This document shows positions 41,822 through 50,927 of a stretch of DNA of 57,711 nt, in pieces. Under the pieces are notes generated by a model that had not been told where the DNA came from, did not search any database, and was given only the letters and a program-made list of their open reading frames with translations. The stretch spans positions 1 through 57,711 of the forward strand of contig NZ_JADQBF010000110.1 in the NCBI RefSeq assembly GCF_016278775.1, given 5' to 3'. Made by a program: the position numbers and the translations under genes. How positions within the stretch are numbered: the stretch's first letter is position 1; each line of letters opens with the position of its first letter. The DNA is from Demequina sp. GTDB lineage: Bacteria; Actinomycetota; Actinomycetes; Actinomycetales; Demequinaceae.

Positions 41822-41903
41822 GTGCCCAGGTTACGGCGCGTGCGCCCCCATGTCAGGAACCGTGACCGTATTGCGACGCTCGACGGCCCGGCGGCGGCCA
41901 GGT

Positions 41904-41948
41904 TACAGTGATCCGACCGCGACACAGGAGGAACCGATGAAGCACTAG
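41904..41948 (+). promoter_or_regulatory. ABC-F leader: promoter, SD and three-codon ORF
   Basis: TACAGT (41904-41909) is a -10 element. AGGAGGA (41926-41932) is the strongest Shine-Dalgarno sequence in the area, yet it serves only ATG-AAG-CAC-TAG (41937-41948), a three-codon frame. The ABC-F gene starts 57 bp later. AGGGA after the leader stop can pair with TCCCT just before the ABC-F start, and GTCTGG with CCAGAC between them, suggesting leader-controlled expression as known for antibiotic-resistance ABC-F genes. Confidence 0.5.
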
Positions 41949-42005
41949 GGATGCCAGCTACGTCTGGCCACGGCGACCACCGCTCCAGACCTCAAGGACT
42001 CCCTG

Positions 42006-43619
42006 ATGCCATCGACCCTGTCTTTCACCCACCTCTCTTTCGCGTGGCCGGACGGCCGCACCGTGTTTCGCGACCTCACCTTTGCCTTGCCCTCCGGCCT
42101 CTCCGGCATGGTGGGCCGCAACGGCATCGGCAAGACGACGTTGGCACGCCTCGCCGTCGCCGACCTCGCGCCTACCGCCGGTTCAGTCGCGCGGCCAGAC
42201 CGCTTTGCCTACGTGCCGCAGCATGTCGCGCTCGCGGTGGACGACGCTGTTGCCGACGTGCTGGGCATCGGCGCCACCGTGCGGGCGCTGCGGGCGATCG
42301 AAGGTGGTTCGACCGACCCCGCCGACTACGACGCCGTCGCCGACGACTGGCTGGTCGAGGAGCGTGCCCATGCCACTTTGGACGCGCTGGGCCTTGGCAA
42401 TATCGGGCTGGATCGCCGCATCGGCCAGGTCAGTGGTGGTGAGGCGACACTGCTTGCTGTGGGTGCGTCTTTGCTGGCCGCGTCGGATGTGTTGCTGCTG
42501 GACGAGCCGACGAACAACCTCGACGCCGACGCCAGGGAACGCCTAGTGGAGGCACTCGTGCAACGCCAGGGCACCACGGCCGTGATCACCCACGACCGCG
42601 CGCTGCTGTCACGCGTCGAGCGCATCGGCGAGCTGAGAGAGAAGGCGGACGGCAGCACCGAGCTGCGGTGGTTCGGCGGCGCGATCGCTGCCTTCGAGGA
42701 GGCGGTCGCGGCGGAGCAGGATGGCGCTCGCCAGGTGGTGGCGGGGGCGGTGGCGCATGCTGCGCGAGAGCGCCGAGACCTGGTGGCGCGCGTCGAGTCG
42801 GCGGGAAAACGCCGGCGGCAGGCGGCGTCCGCGAGGGCCAATGCCAAGGTCACGCGGGCCGGGGTGAAGGTCAAGACAGACCAGGCCGCACGCACGGAGG
42901 CGCGGGTGCGCCACGTCCATGAGGACCGGCTCGATGCGGCCACCGCACGGCTTGCCGACGCGCGCGCCGCGATCGAGCGCGATAGGTCCATCCGCATCGA
43001 CCTGCCGCTGACTGCGGTGCCGCACCGGCGCGTGATCCTTCGGGCCGCGGGACTGGTGACGCGGACAGGTGAGTGCGGGGACGTGAGCATCGTGGGGCCG
43101 GAACGCATCGTCATCGCGGGGGCCAACGGCTCCGGCAAGACCACACTGATCGAGACACTGTTGGGCACGCGTGAGCCCGTGGTTGGCACGGTGGCCGTGC
43201 GCGTGCCGACCGGGTATCTTCCACAACGTCTCGACCTGCTCGACGACGCGCTGAGCGTGGTCGACAACGTCCGCAGGCGTGCTCCCGAGGTGGCCCCTCA
43301 AGAGGTGAGGGACCAACTCGGGAAGTTCCAGTTCAGGGGTGCTGCTGCCGATGCGCTCGCGGCGACCCTGTCAGGTGGCGAGCGGTTCAGGGCGGCGCTC
43401 GCGTGTGTGCTGCTCGCGCGGCCGGCCCCCCAACTGCTCGTGCTCGACGAGCCGACCAACAATCTGGACTTCGCGTCCCAGGAGCACTTGGCGCAGGCCC
43501 TCGAGGGATACGGGGGAGCGCTCGTGGTGGTGAGTCACGACCCCGCGTTCGTGGAGTCCATCGCCCCCACCAGGCGGTGGACGCTGGGCGAAGGGCTGGA
43601 GGATGTGCCGTTGCAGTGA
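42006..43619 (+). CDS. ABC-F family ATPase
   Basis: A 537-residue protein with two ATP-binding domains and no TM helix. Domain 1: Walker A GRNGIGKTT (about 38-46), VSGGE, DEPTNNLD. Linker (about 235-320) rich in Arg/Ala, the P-site tRNA interaction motif region. Domain 2: GANGSGKTT, LSGGERFR, DEPTNNLD. ABC-F proteins act on the ribosome, as translation factors or by displacing antibiotics. The subgroup cannot be decided here. AAGGA lies 7 nt before the ATG. Confidence 0.9.
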   Translation: MPSTLSFTHLSFAWPDGRTVFRDLTFALPSGLSGMVGRNGIGKTTLARLAVADLAPTAGSVARPDRFAYVPQHVALAVDDAVADVLGIGATVRALRAIEGGSTDPADYDAVADDWLVEERAHATLDALGLGNIGLDRRIGQVSGGEATLLAVGASLLAASDVLLLDEPTNNLDADARERLVEALVQRQGTTAVITHDRALLSRVERIGELREKADGSTELRWFGGAIAAFEEAVAAEQDGARQVVAGAVAHAARERRDLVARVESAGKRRRQAASARANAKVTRAGVKVKTDQAARTEARVRHVHEDRLDAATARLADARAAIERDRSIRIDLPLTAVPHRRVILRAAGLVTRTGECGDVSIVGPERIVIAGANGSGKTTLIETLLGTREPVVGTVAVRVPTGYLPQRLDLLDDALSVVDNVRRRAPEVAPQEVRDQLGKFQFRGAAADALAATLSGGERFRAALACVLLARPAPQLLVLDEPTNNLDFASQEHLAQALEGYGGALVVVSHDPAFVESIAPTRRWTLGEGLEDVPLQ

Positions 43620-43621
43620 CG

Positions 43622-44677
43622 CTATGCGCTAGCGGAGTCCAACTGCGACAGCTGGTCGGCGGTCAACGTCACGTCGAGCGCCTCGATGCATTCGAGGTAC
43701 TGGTCCCACGTGCGCGCGCCAATGAGGGGCAGCACGCGCGGCGAGTCCTGGGCCAGCATCCAGGCGAGCACCACCTGGTTGCCCGTGGCACCCGTCGCCT
43801 TGGCCACCGCGTCTACGGCCGCGAGCCTGGTATCGGCATCCGCGCCGCGATAGTTGTCCATCGCCCAGAAGTCGTCGGCCCGCTTGGAAGGATCCGAGTA
43901 CACGCCCTTGAGCACGGGCGAGTAGGCCACCAGTTGAAGGTCGCTGTACGTGCGAAGGTAATCGAGTTGTTCGTCTCCAGGGATCGACAAGTTCTCGACT
44001 CCAGCACGCTTGCGGAGGTAGCTGTGCTGCTGTTGGAGCGCCGCAGGCTGCGGCCAGCCGTTGGCCTCTGCCACCGCCCTGATCTGCGCGAGGCGCCACG
44101 TCGACACGTTGGACCAGCCGTAGGCGCCGATGCTGCCGTCGGCGACGAACGACGCGAAGGTGCCCACCGCGTCGGCAAGGGGGGTGCGGCGGTCGTCGAC
44201 GTGGTTGTAGTAGAGGTCGACGCTGTCAACGCCCAGCCGCTCGAGCGAGGCGGCGAGCGACTCCCGCAACACCTCAGGCGCGGCGCCGACGAACTTGGTG
44301 CGGGCGACCTCCCAGTTTGGAACGCCGTCGGCGTGCCACACGTCGTCGAGGTCCGTGAGCGTCGCCGTCGCCTTAGTGGCAAGATACGTCGCGTCCCTGG
44401 TGCCGGCGTCGGCGAACCACCGACCCAGCAGGGACTCGCTGTGGCCGCCCATGTCGCCCTCGACCTCCCACCAGCAGTAGCAGTCGGCCGTGTCGATCAT
44501 GCCGCGAGCGGGAGTGCCGTCCGGCGCCGAGTAGCGGGGCGTGACCTCGGTGATGAAGTGGTCGAGGATGCGGCGTGACTCATCCTCTGGAGTGCGGGTG
44601 CCCATGATCATGGCGCCCAGCGCGATGGGGGTCAGGTAGGTGTCTGTTGTTCCGAATTGGAATGCATGTGTGTTCAT
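43622..44677 (-). CDS. Aldo/keto reductase
   Basis: A 351-residue AKR with the catalytic tetrad visible: Asp and Tyr in MIDTADCYCWW, Lys in YLATKAT, His in YYNHVDDRR. It reduces aldehydes or ketones with NADPH. The ATG at 44677 directly follows a MerR-type promoter (19-bp spacer) whose inferred start coincides with the ATG. The same operator precedes the MerR gene at 45676, so it is likely induced by that regulator. It converges on ABC-F with 2 bp between the stops. Confidence 0.9.
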   Translation of the reverse strand: MNTHAFQFGTTDTYLTPIALGAMIMGTRTPEDESRRILDHFITEVTPRYSAPDGTPARGMIDTADCYCWWEVEGDMGGHSESLLGRWFADAGTRDATYLATKATATLTDLDDVWHADGVPNWEVARTKFVGAAPEVLRESLAASLERLGVDSVDLYYNHVDDRRTPLADAVGTFASFVADGSIGAYGWSNVSTWRLAQIRAVAEANGWPQPAALQQQHSYLRKRAGVENLSIPGDEQLDYLRTYSDLQLVAYSPVLKGVYSDPSKRADDFWAMDNYRGADADTRLAAVDAVAKATGATGNQVVLAWMLAQDSPRVLPLIGARTWDQYLECIEALDVTLTADQLSQLDSASA

Positions 44678-44684
44678 GTCGCCG

Positions 44685-44715
44685 ACGCTAAGACTTCGCG
44701 TGCGCTCGAAGTCAA
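44685..44715 (-). promoter_or_regulatory. MerR-type promoter of the aldo/keto reductase
   Basis: On the reverse strand TTGACT (44715-44710), a 19-bp spacer and TAGCGT (44690-44685) form a promoter with the long spacer typical of MerR targets. CTTCG-CGTGCGCT-CGAAG (44694-44711) is the operator dyad in the spacer. It is nearly identical to the element at 45639-45669. Confidence 0.75.
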
Positions 44716-44778
44716 GCGCGGGGTTCACGCGGCCAGAGTCCCGGTCGCGCGCGGCGTGCGACACGTACCCTGGCTCAC

Positions 44779-45642
44779 GTGAAACTTGTAGGTACCGACA
44801 TCGACGGCACGATCCTGCCCCCCTCTGGCCGATTCTCTGAGCGCACCCGTGCGGCGCTCGCGGCCCTCGAGCCCGCTGGGATTCCGCTCGTGCTCGTGAC
44901 CGCCAGACCGCCGCGCTGGGTGGACGCGATCGCCGATGCGCTGAGCGTCAAGGGCCTCGCAGTGTGTGGCAACGGCGCCGTGGTGTACGACATGGACTCG
45001 CGAGAGATCGTGGACGCCGTGGGGGTGCCCACCGAGACGCTCTTGGTGGTGGCGGCGCGCCTGCGCGAGGCCCTGCCTGGCGTGGCGTTTGCCGTCGAGT
45101 CGCCCGCAGGGCTCTCCCGCGAGCCGCGCTTTCCTTTGGGAGAGCAGAACCTCGCCCACCACGAGGTGGGCCCGTTCGAGGAGCTCCCTGCCGTGCAGGA
45201 CGGCAGCGTGTTCAAGGTGTTGGCGCTGCTCCGAGAGGGCGACGCCGACGACATGCTCGCGGCCGCCCTACCGCTGTGCGACGGCCTGCTGGAGGCATCG
45301 CACAGTTCGAGCGTGGCGCCGTTGATTGAGTTGGCGCCCCTGGGCGTCACCAAGGCCTTTGGGCTCGCGCGTCAGGCTGAGCGCTGCGGGATCGACGCGG
45401 CGGACGTGGTCGCGTTTGGGGACGCCCCCAACGACGTGCCGATGCTGGCGTGGGCCGGGATGTCGTACGCGGTCGCCAACGCGCACCCCGACGTGATCGC
45501 GGCCGCACAGCATCAGACAGCGTCGGTGCGCGACGACGGCGTGGCTCAGGTTCTCGAGCGGTTGTTGGCTGCAGCGAGGGATGCTGCACCCGACGCCAGT
45601 CCCGCCGCGAGCGACGCCACGGATCTCAGCCCCACCTCTTGA
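44779..45642 (+). CDS. HAD-superfamily (Cof-type) hydrolase
   Basis: A 287-residue phosphatase. Motif I is TDIDGTI (nucleophile Asp7, acid Asp9); motif II VTAR; the C-terminal GDAPNDVPMLAWAG is motif IV with its metal ligands. Cof-type HADs dephosphorylate sugar phosphates or nucleotides. Start GTG, with TACCCT 7 nt upstream and no ribosome binding site. It lies between two MerR-type promoters but its own promoter lacks the dyad. Confidence 0.87.
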   Translation: MKLVGTDIDGTILPPSGRFSERTRAALAALEPAGIPLVLVTARPPRWVDAIADALSVKGLAVCGNGAVVYDMDSREIVDAVGVPTETLLVVAARLREALPGVAFAVESPAGLSREPRFPLGEQNLAHHEVGPFEELPAVQDGSVFKVLALLREGDADDMLAAALPLCDGLLEASHSSSVAPLIELAPLGVTKAFGLARQAERCGIDAADVVAFGDAPNDVPMLAWAGMSYAVANAHPDVIAAAQHQTASVRDDGVAQVLERLLAAARDAAPDASPAASDATDLSPTS

Positions 45643-45669
45643 CTTCGAGTGCACTCGAAGCCTTACCTT
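45639..45669 (+). promoter_or_regulatory. MerR-type promoter of the merR gene
   Basis: TTGACT (45639-45644), a 19-bp spacer and TACCTT (45664-45669). CTTCGAGTGCACTCGAAG (45643-45660) is a perfect 18-bp palindrome filling the spacer. The inferred start is at the ATG (45676), so the mRNA is leaderless. Confidence 0.85.
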
Positions 45670-45675
45670 GAGGTC

Positions 45676-46071
45676 ATGACCGGCTACTCCATCGAACAGG
45701 CCGCCGAGCGCATGGGGCTGTCCAAGCACACCCTGCGCTACTACGAGCGCGAGGGGCTCTTGCCTCCCATTGACAAGGCCGCCAATGGGCATCGGCGCTA
45801 TACGGACGACGATCTTGGCTGGGTGAAGTTCCTCCAGTTACTGCGCGGCACCGGCATGCCGATTCGCGAGATGAAGGACTTCGTGGCGCTCACGTGGGCC
45901 GGGGATCACACGGTGGCTGACCGCGTGGAGGTGCTGATGCGGTACCGCGTGGAACTGCGCGACCGCATGGCGCGGGACCGGGAACACATGGCGTTCCTCG
46001 ACCACAAGATCGGCGTCTACACCGACATGCTGGCTGCGCGAGACGCGACCCCGGAGCGCGTCAACAGCTAG
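45676..46071 (+). CDS. MerR-family transcription activator
   Basis: A 131-residue protein with the MerR HTH (YSIEQAAERMGLSKHTLRYYE, core residues AERMGLSKHTLRYY), the wing HRRYTDDD and a dimerising helix. No cysteine is present in the C-terminal sensor part, so heavy-metal sensing is unlikely; relatives near aldo/keto reductases respond to aldehydes or thiol stress. Predicted to control itself and the aldo/keto reductase. Its stop overlaps the convergent SnoaL-like gene by 4 bp. Confidence 0.9.
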   Translation: MTGYSIEQAAERMGLSKHTLRYYEREGLLPPIDKAANGHRRYTDDDLGWVKFLQLLRGTGMPIREMKDFVALTWAGDHTVADRVEVLMRYRVELRDRMARDREHMAFLDHKIGVYTDMLAARDATPERVNS

Positions 46072-46421
46072 ATCCCCGCGAGCTCGGTCTGCTGGTGGAC
46101 CACCATTTGCCAGGCTCCGGTGGCGCGGGAGTACACGGACGTCACCATGGCGCGGTAAGGCTGGCCGTCACGATCGGCGTCGGCCCGGTAGGAGATGGTG
46201 GCCGCCGTGTCGCCCAGCACGTGCACCTGGATGTCATTGAAGTCGAAGGAAGTCCAGGGGTCTGCCGAGGCGAGGCCCGCCTTGGTGGCCTCTTTGTCGA
46301 GGTGGCCGAAGGAGAGCACGCACAGGCCGTCGTCCGCCATGTGCGTGTCGTAGTAGGCGGCGCTCCCGGAGGCCGCCCAGAATCCGCGTTCGAGTTCAAG
46401 AAGTTCGTCGATGAGTGCCAT
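46068..46421 (-). CDS. DUF4440/SnoaL-like small protein
   Basis: A 117-residue cone-shaped (NTF2-like) fold protein, with the helix LIDELLELERGFW, then SFGHLDKEA, and the closing strands TSVYSRATGAWQMVVHQQT. GGAGG lies 8 nt before the ATG at 46421. These proteins serve as binding or catalytic scaffolds; no substrate can be named. Confidence 0.82.
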   Translation of the reverse strand: MALIDELLELERGFWAASGSAAYYDTHMADDGLCVLSFGHLDKEATKAGLASADPWTSFDFNDIQVHVLGDTAATISYRADADRDGQPYRAMVTSVYSRATGAWQMVVHQQTELAGI

Positions 46422-46478
46422 GCGCTGTACCTCCGCTTCCACCCTAGGCAGGGAGCAGCGGCCGCGCGAACGCTGGTG

Positions 46479-47609
46479 TTACCGCTCGACCCATCTCACC
46501 TCAAGCGGGCGTTCAACATAGGCGGCATACTCCTGGGCGGCGTCGGCGATGCGGGACTTCGCCGCGTCTGTCAACGTGGCAAGCGGCGTCACCTCCACGC
46601 GCACTGACGTGGCCATGAGTCTGCGCGACCACAGCGCGACGACACGGCCGTCGTCGATCACGGTGGGCTTGAAGACGCCATTGTTGCCCGGCACCACCGC
46701 CGCGTGGTGGGCAGGATCGACGGCCCTCTCTTCTACCGAATACCCGAGCATGAACTCGTCGAACCCCGGCAGTAGGCGGGTGGGCGCGACCTGCGGAGGG
46801 TCCAACTCGACTGCGGAGACCCACGCAGGTCCAGCATCGGTCTCCACCTCGACGATGCCGTCGTCGAACGAGGCCGCGGCCTCCCCGAGCCCTGCCCTGC
46901 ACTCTCGCAGTCCCAGGCCGGTCCAGCGAGCCATCTCGCGATCGGTCACGGGCCCGTGCCCTCGCACGTAAGCGGCGGCGACCAACGCCAGTGCCTCGTC
47001 ATGCGAAGGCGAGCGATGCTCTGGCGCCCAAGAGTCGAGGCTGACGAACGTCTGCTCCTTGCCCTGCGGGGGGCCGCCGGCAAGATGTCCCAACTGGGAG
47101 GCGAACCACAAGAGGTGGTAGCCGCGTTGGCCTTGGGTCGAGACGCCCGCCTCATCCAACGCGGCCAGGCAATCCTTGCGCGCGACGGGGCCGTCTGCGT
47201 CGGCGACCAGGTCGGCGAGCACGTCGACCGCCTTGTGAGCGACGTCTTCAGGCAGGCCCAGGAACTCTCGTCGCCTGGCGGCGCCCGCGAGCGCCTTGCC
47301 GCCCATGAGGTCGAGCATCCACTTGGCGTCCCGCGAGGGAATCAGGTGGAGGGTCCCCCGCATCGGCCACGTGCGCACCACGTCGCGGCCTTCCAAGGCG
47401 CTGGCGGTCGCCCGCTCGGTATGGCCCGTGCGCAACCCAAGTGACCACGCCACGCCGGGAGCGTCCTGAGCCTGCATCGCGAGAAAGTGGTCAACGATTC
47501 CGACCGCGGTGCGTACCGGGTCCGCAGCCGTGTCGAGCAGCAACGACGCGAGGCGGACGCGGGCGACGTCGGCGCGCGACAGGTGGGGCGCGAGGGACGG
47601 CGTGGACAT
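46479..47609 (-). CDS. HTH_42 / AlkZ-like DNA glycosylase family protein
   Basis: A 376-residue protein with repeated winged helices (PF06224). AMQAQDAPG holds the QxQ motif (Q46, Q48) that is catalytic in the AlkZ/YcaQ glycosylases. MRGTLHLIP is the family-wide MRGTLHL marker. Relatives excise crosslinked or alkylated bases, though many actinobacterial paralogues are untested. TAGCGT lies 6 nt before the ATG; leaderless. Confidence 0.87.
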   Translation of the reverse strand: MSTPSLAPHLSRADVARVRLASLLLDTAADPVRTAVGIVDHFLAMQAQDAPGVAWSLGLRTGHTERATASALEGRDVVRTWPMRGTLHLIPSRDAKWMLDLMGGKALAGAARRREFLGLPEDVAHKAVDVLADLVADADGPVARKDCLAALDEAGVSTQGQRGYHLLWFASQLGHLAGGPPQGKEQTFVSLDSWAPEHRSPSHDEALALVAAAYVRGHGPVTDREMARWTGLGLRECRAGLGEAAASFDDGIVEVETDAGPAWVSAVELDPPQVAPTRLLPGFDEFMLGYSVEERAVDPAHHAAVVPGNNGVFKPTVIDDGRVVALWSRRLMATSVRVEVTPLATLTDAAKSRIADAAQEYAAYVERPLEVRWVER

Positions 47610-47717
47610 GGCACCACGCTACGCCGTGCGTGTGACTCACACCTGCGGTGACGGCACGGGAAACGGTCTTCCGCTCCCAGGCTGCAGGCGCTAGCGTGTG
47701 GCCGAAGGGGGGCACAC

Positions 47718-48631
<914 letters not shown>

Positions 48632-48635
<4 letters not shown>

Positions 48636-48686
48636 TCCCAAGCTAGACCCGAGCTAGTCCCAAGCTAGTCCCAAGCTAGTCCCGCG
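48632..48686. repeat. Five 11-bp CTAG repeats at convergent gene ends
   Basis: CTAGTCCCAAG and close variants are repeated five times without gap. The first copy contains the stop codon of the 47718 gene, and the fifth contains the reverse-strand stop of the epimerase gene. Because CTAG gives TAG on both strands and 11 is not a multiple of three, the array places stops in all six frames. Confidence 0.85.
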
Positions 48687-49602
48687 CGGCCTGCGCCATC
48701 TCAGCCACGGCGTCGTCCCATGACGTGGCGCCCCACCCGAACGCGTGCTCAAACTCTGCCGACGACGCCACGAAGGGCTCGTCGAACTCGTACATCATCT
48801 CCACAGCTTCGCGCAGCATCGGCATGAAGAGCGCCATGGCGCTCAGGGCGACTCCTCGCATGCCGGTCACCTTGGGCTTGCCCTGCTGTCCGAGCGCATC
48901 CCACAGCCGCGTCACCACCTCGGCCTGAGTGATGGGCGCCATGACGGGGGTGATCCACGCCCGGCCCCAGCCGACGTCGGAGGTGCCGATGGAGGCCATG
49001 GCGCGCGCCGCGTCGGGCACATACGAGAAGGAGTGCGGCTGATCAGTGCGCCCCAGCACGCGGGCGGGCTTGCCTTTGGCGATCTGGTCGAGCACGAGGT
49101 CGCGGTAGATCGCGTAGTTCGCGCCCACGTAATTGGAGGGCCGGGTGAGCGCGACACGAGCCTTGCCGGCGGCGTGGGCGGCGAGCGCCTCCTCGGCCAT
49201 GGCGATGCGCACCCGGCCCTTGCGTGTGGTCGCTTCGCGGGGGCTGTCGTCGGTGATGGTTGCGCCGTGGGGAGCGCTGTAGCCGTAGAGGTTGTCCGCG
49301 AGCACGACGCTGGCGCCTGCGTTTTCGGCGGCCGCCAGGATCGAGCGTTGCAGCGAAGGGAACTCGGCGCCCCAGCGCGTGTACGCGGGTTGGGTGACTT
49401 GGTAGACGACGTCGGCGCCAGCAACGGCCGACGCCGCGGCGGCTGGGTCGGACAGGTCCGCTTGGCTGAGGGGGATTGTCGGGTCGAGGGCGCCGCGCTC
49501 GCCCGAGCGGTTGACGGCGCGCACGGTGTGGCCGTGCGCGGCGAGGTGGTGGGCGAGAGAGGCGCCGACGGCGCCTGTTCCGAGAACGAGGTGAGTGGTC
49601 AT
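48676..49602 (-). CDS. NAD(P)-binding epimerase/dehydratase-like protein
   Basis: A 308-residue extended short-chain dehydrogenase-like protein with N-terminal GTGAVGASLAHHLA, the dinucleotide site. The usual YxxxK is not obvious; RPSNYVGANY follows the NmrA/epimerase pattern. Function not assignable beyond the fold. AGAAGGAA lies before the ATG, and a TetR operator (49620-49634) overlaps the promoter. The divergent or upstream TetR at 49676-50266 has the same operator, so this gene is its likely target. Confidence 0.82.
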   Translation of the reverse strand: MTTHLVLGTGAVGASLAHHLAAHGHTVRAVNRSGERGALDPTIPLSQADLSDPAAAASAVAGADVVYQVTQPAYTRWGAEFPSLQRSILAAAENAGASVVLADNLYGYSAPHGATITDDSPREATTRKGRVRIAMAEEALAAHAAGKARVALTRPSNYVGANYAIYRDLVLDQIAKGKPARVLGRTDQPHSFSYVPDAARAMASIGTSDVGWGRAWITPVMAPITQAEVVTRLWDALGQQGKPKVTGMRGVALSAMALFMPMLREAVEMMYEFDEPFVASSAEFEHAFGWGATSWDDAVAEMAQAARD

Positions 49603-49619
49603 GGTGGTTCCTTCTCGTG

Positions 49620-49634
49620 GTTAACGGTGTTAAG
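49620..49634. promoter_or_regulatory. TetR operator, copy 1
   Basis: GTTAACGGTGTTAAG lies between the TetR gene and the epimerase gene; it differs in one base from the perfect repeat at 50280-50294. Confidence 0.75.
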
Positions 49635-49675
49635 TGTGCAGGAAAAAAAAGAGAGAGCCCTGTCCCGGGCGGCGG

Positions 49676-50266
49676 CTAGGTGAGGGTAGCGATCACCGCC
49701 TCGACCATGGCATCGGCGCGCGCCCGTACCGGCTCGGGCTCGAGGCCGCGAATCTCACCAGGCATGGCGATCGCGAGCGAAGCAACTCCGTGCAGCGCGG
49801 CCCACAATCGATGCGCGGCCTCGCGCGCATCGCCGGGGGCCAGCTGCCCAGCGGCCTGGCACGCCTCGATGACGGCGATGAGCCCGGCAAAGGACTCCGG
49901 GTCCCGCTCGGGGTTGGGCCCGAGAGCCCATTGATGAGGGCGGATCATCATGACGTCGTAGTGCATCGGGTGGGTCAGCGCGAAGTCCACGTACACGCCG
50001 CCGAGCTGGCGCAACGCGTCGAGTGGCGTGGCCGCGGCCCTGGCGGTCGCGTCGATCCGCGCCTCGAACTCGGCGAAGCCCGCCTCGCAGGCGGCACTCA
50101 GCAGCGCGTTCTTGGAGTCGAAGTGGCGGTAGAGCGCGGTGGCGGACACCCCGATCTCCCGCGCGATGTGGCGCATCGAGACGCCGTCGATGCCCTTCTG
50201 GGCGAACACGGCCGACGCCGCCTCCACGATGGAGGTGCGGGCGTCGCCGTCGGTGAAGGGGGGCAT
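49676..50266 (-). CDS. TetR-family repressor
   Basis: A 196-residue TetR protein with an N-terminal HTH (about 10-56; SMRHIAREIGVSATALYRHF, core IAREIGVSATALY) and a TetR_C-type ligand domain. The ATG at 50266 is chosen because TAGAGT stands 7 nt before it, immediately downstream of the operator at 50280-50294. It should repress itself and the epimerase gene. Confidence 0.88.
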   Translation of the reverse strand: MPPFTDGDARTSIVEAASAVFAQKGIDGVSMRHIAREIGVSATALYRHFDSKNALLSAACEAGFAEFEARIDATARAAATPLDALRQLGGVYVDFALTHPMHYDVMMIRPHQWALGPNPERDPESFAGLIAVIEACQAAGQLAPGDAREAAHRLWAALHGVASLAIAMPGEIRGLEPEPVRARADAMVEAVIATLT

Positions 50267-50279
50267 GGGGCTCACTCTA

Positions 50280-50294
50280 GTTAACGGTGTTAAC
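50280..50294. promoter_or_regulatory. TetR operator, copy 2
   Basis: GTTAAC-GGT-GTTAAC is a 15-bp repeat directly abutting the TetR -10 element (TAGAGT, 50279-50274 on the reverse strand). A bound repressor would block the promoter. Confidence 0.8.
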
Positions 50295-50425
50295 CGGCGT
50301 CAAGCGGTGGCACCCAAGCGATGGCGTCGTTCGACCTCGCCCCGCGGCCGCATTCGAGGCAGCGGGCCTCGCGAAGGTCAGCGCGCCGTCGGAGCGCGGT
50401 CGCGTCATGCGCGTCGACCTCTAGG

Positions 50426-50827
50426 TCAAGCGGATGGGGGAGCGATGCGCGTGAGTACCTCGGCCGCGTGCGAGTTCTCCATGATGCCGAGTTTGTGACC
50501 GAAAGGATCCGTCACCGCCGCCGTACGAAAACCGGGTCCGCGTTCGACGACCGGCTCCGCCAGGGTTGCCCCGGCCGCGAGCAGCTGGGCGAGGCCGTCT
50601 TCGACGTCTTCGACCGACCAATAGATTGTCTGCGCGGTGCCCGCAATGGTGCCTGGCACGTAGGCGGCGTCGATGATGCCGAACTCCTGTTCGGTGGCGC
50701 CGACGCGAAACTCGGAGTAGCCGGGCCGCTCAAAGTAGGGGGCGACATCGAACCACTGCGTGTACCAGTCGACCGCGGCGGCGTGATCGTCGACGGCGAG
50801 GGTGACGGTTCCAATGGAGAGCAACAT
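50426..50827 (-). CDS. VOC-family (glyoxalase-fold) protein
   Basis: A 133-residue vicinal-oxygen-chelate protein: two beta-alpha-beta-beta-beta units, AVDWYTQWFDV at the start of the first and DPFGHKLGIMEN at the end of the second. Metal-dependent lyase, dioxygenase or antibiotic-binding roles occur in the family. AAGGAG lies before the ATG at 50827. Divergent from the YafY-type regulator, with a shared palindrome between them. Confidence 0.88.
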   Translation of the reverse strand: MLLSIGTVTLAVDDHAAAVDWYTQWFDVAPYFERPGYSEFRVGATEQEFGIIDAAYVPGTIAGTAQTIYWSVEDVEDGLAQLLAAGATLAEPVVERGPGFRTAAVTDPFGHKLGIMENSHAAEVLTRIAPPSA

Positions 50828-50885
50828 GGGGGGCTCCTTCGGTTGAGGTGGTCGGTCTTGACCACAATCACCACGATCCGACATA

Positions 50886-50908
50886 AAGTGATCATGGACT
50901 GATCACTT
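50886..50908. promoter_or_regulatory. Shared VOC/YafY operator
   Basis: AAGTGATCA-N5-TGATCACTT is a perfect inverted repeat of 9-bp arms in the middle of the divergent intergenic region, suited to a dimeric regulator controlling both genes. Confidence 0.75.
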
Positions 50909-50927
50909 CATTTGAGTTGGTGGTGGC

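Noticed and set aside
44772-44787. Second parS-like site over the HAD gene start
   Set aside because: Three mismatches to the consensus, two in one half-site, and it coincides with a leaderless promoter and start codon.
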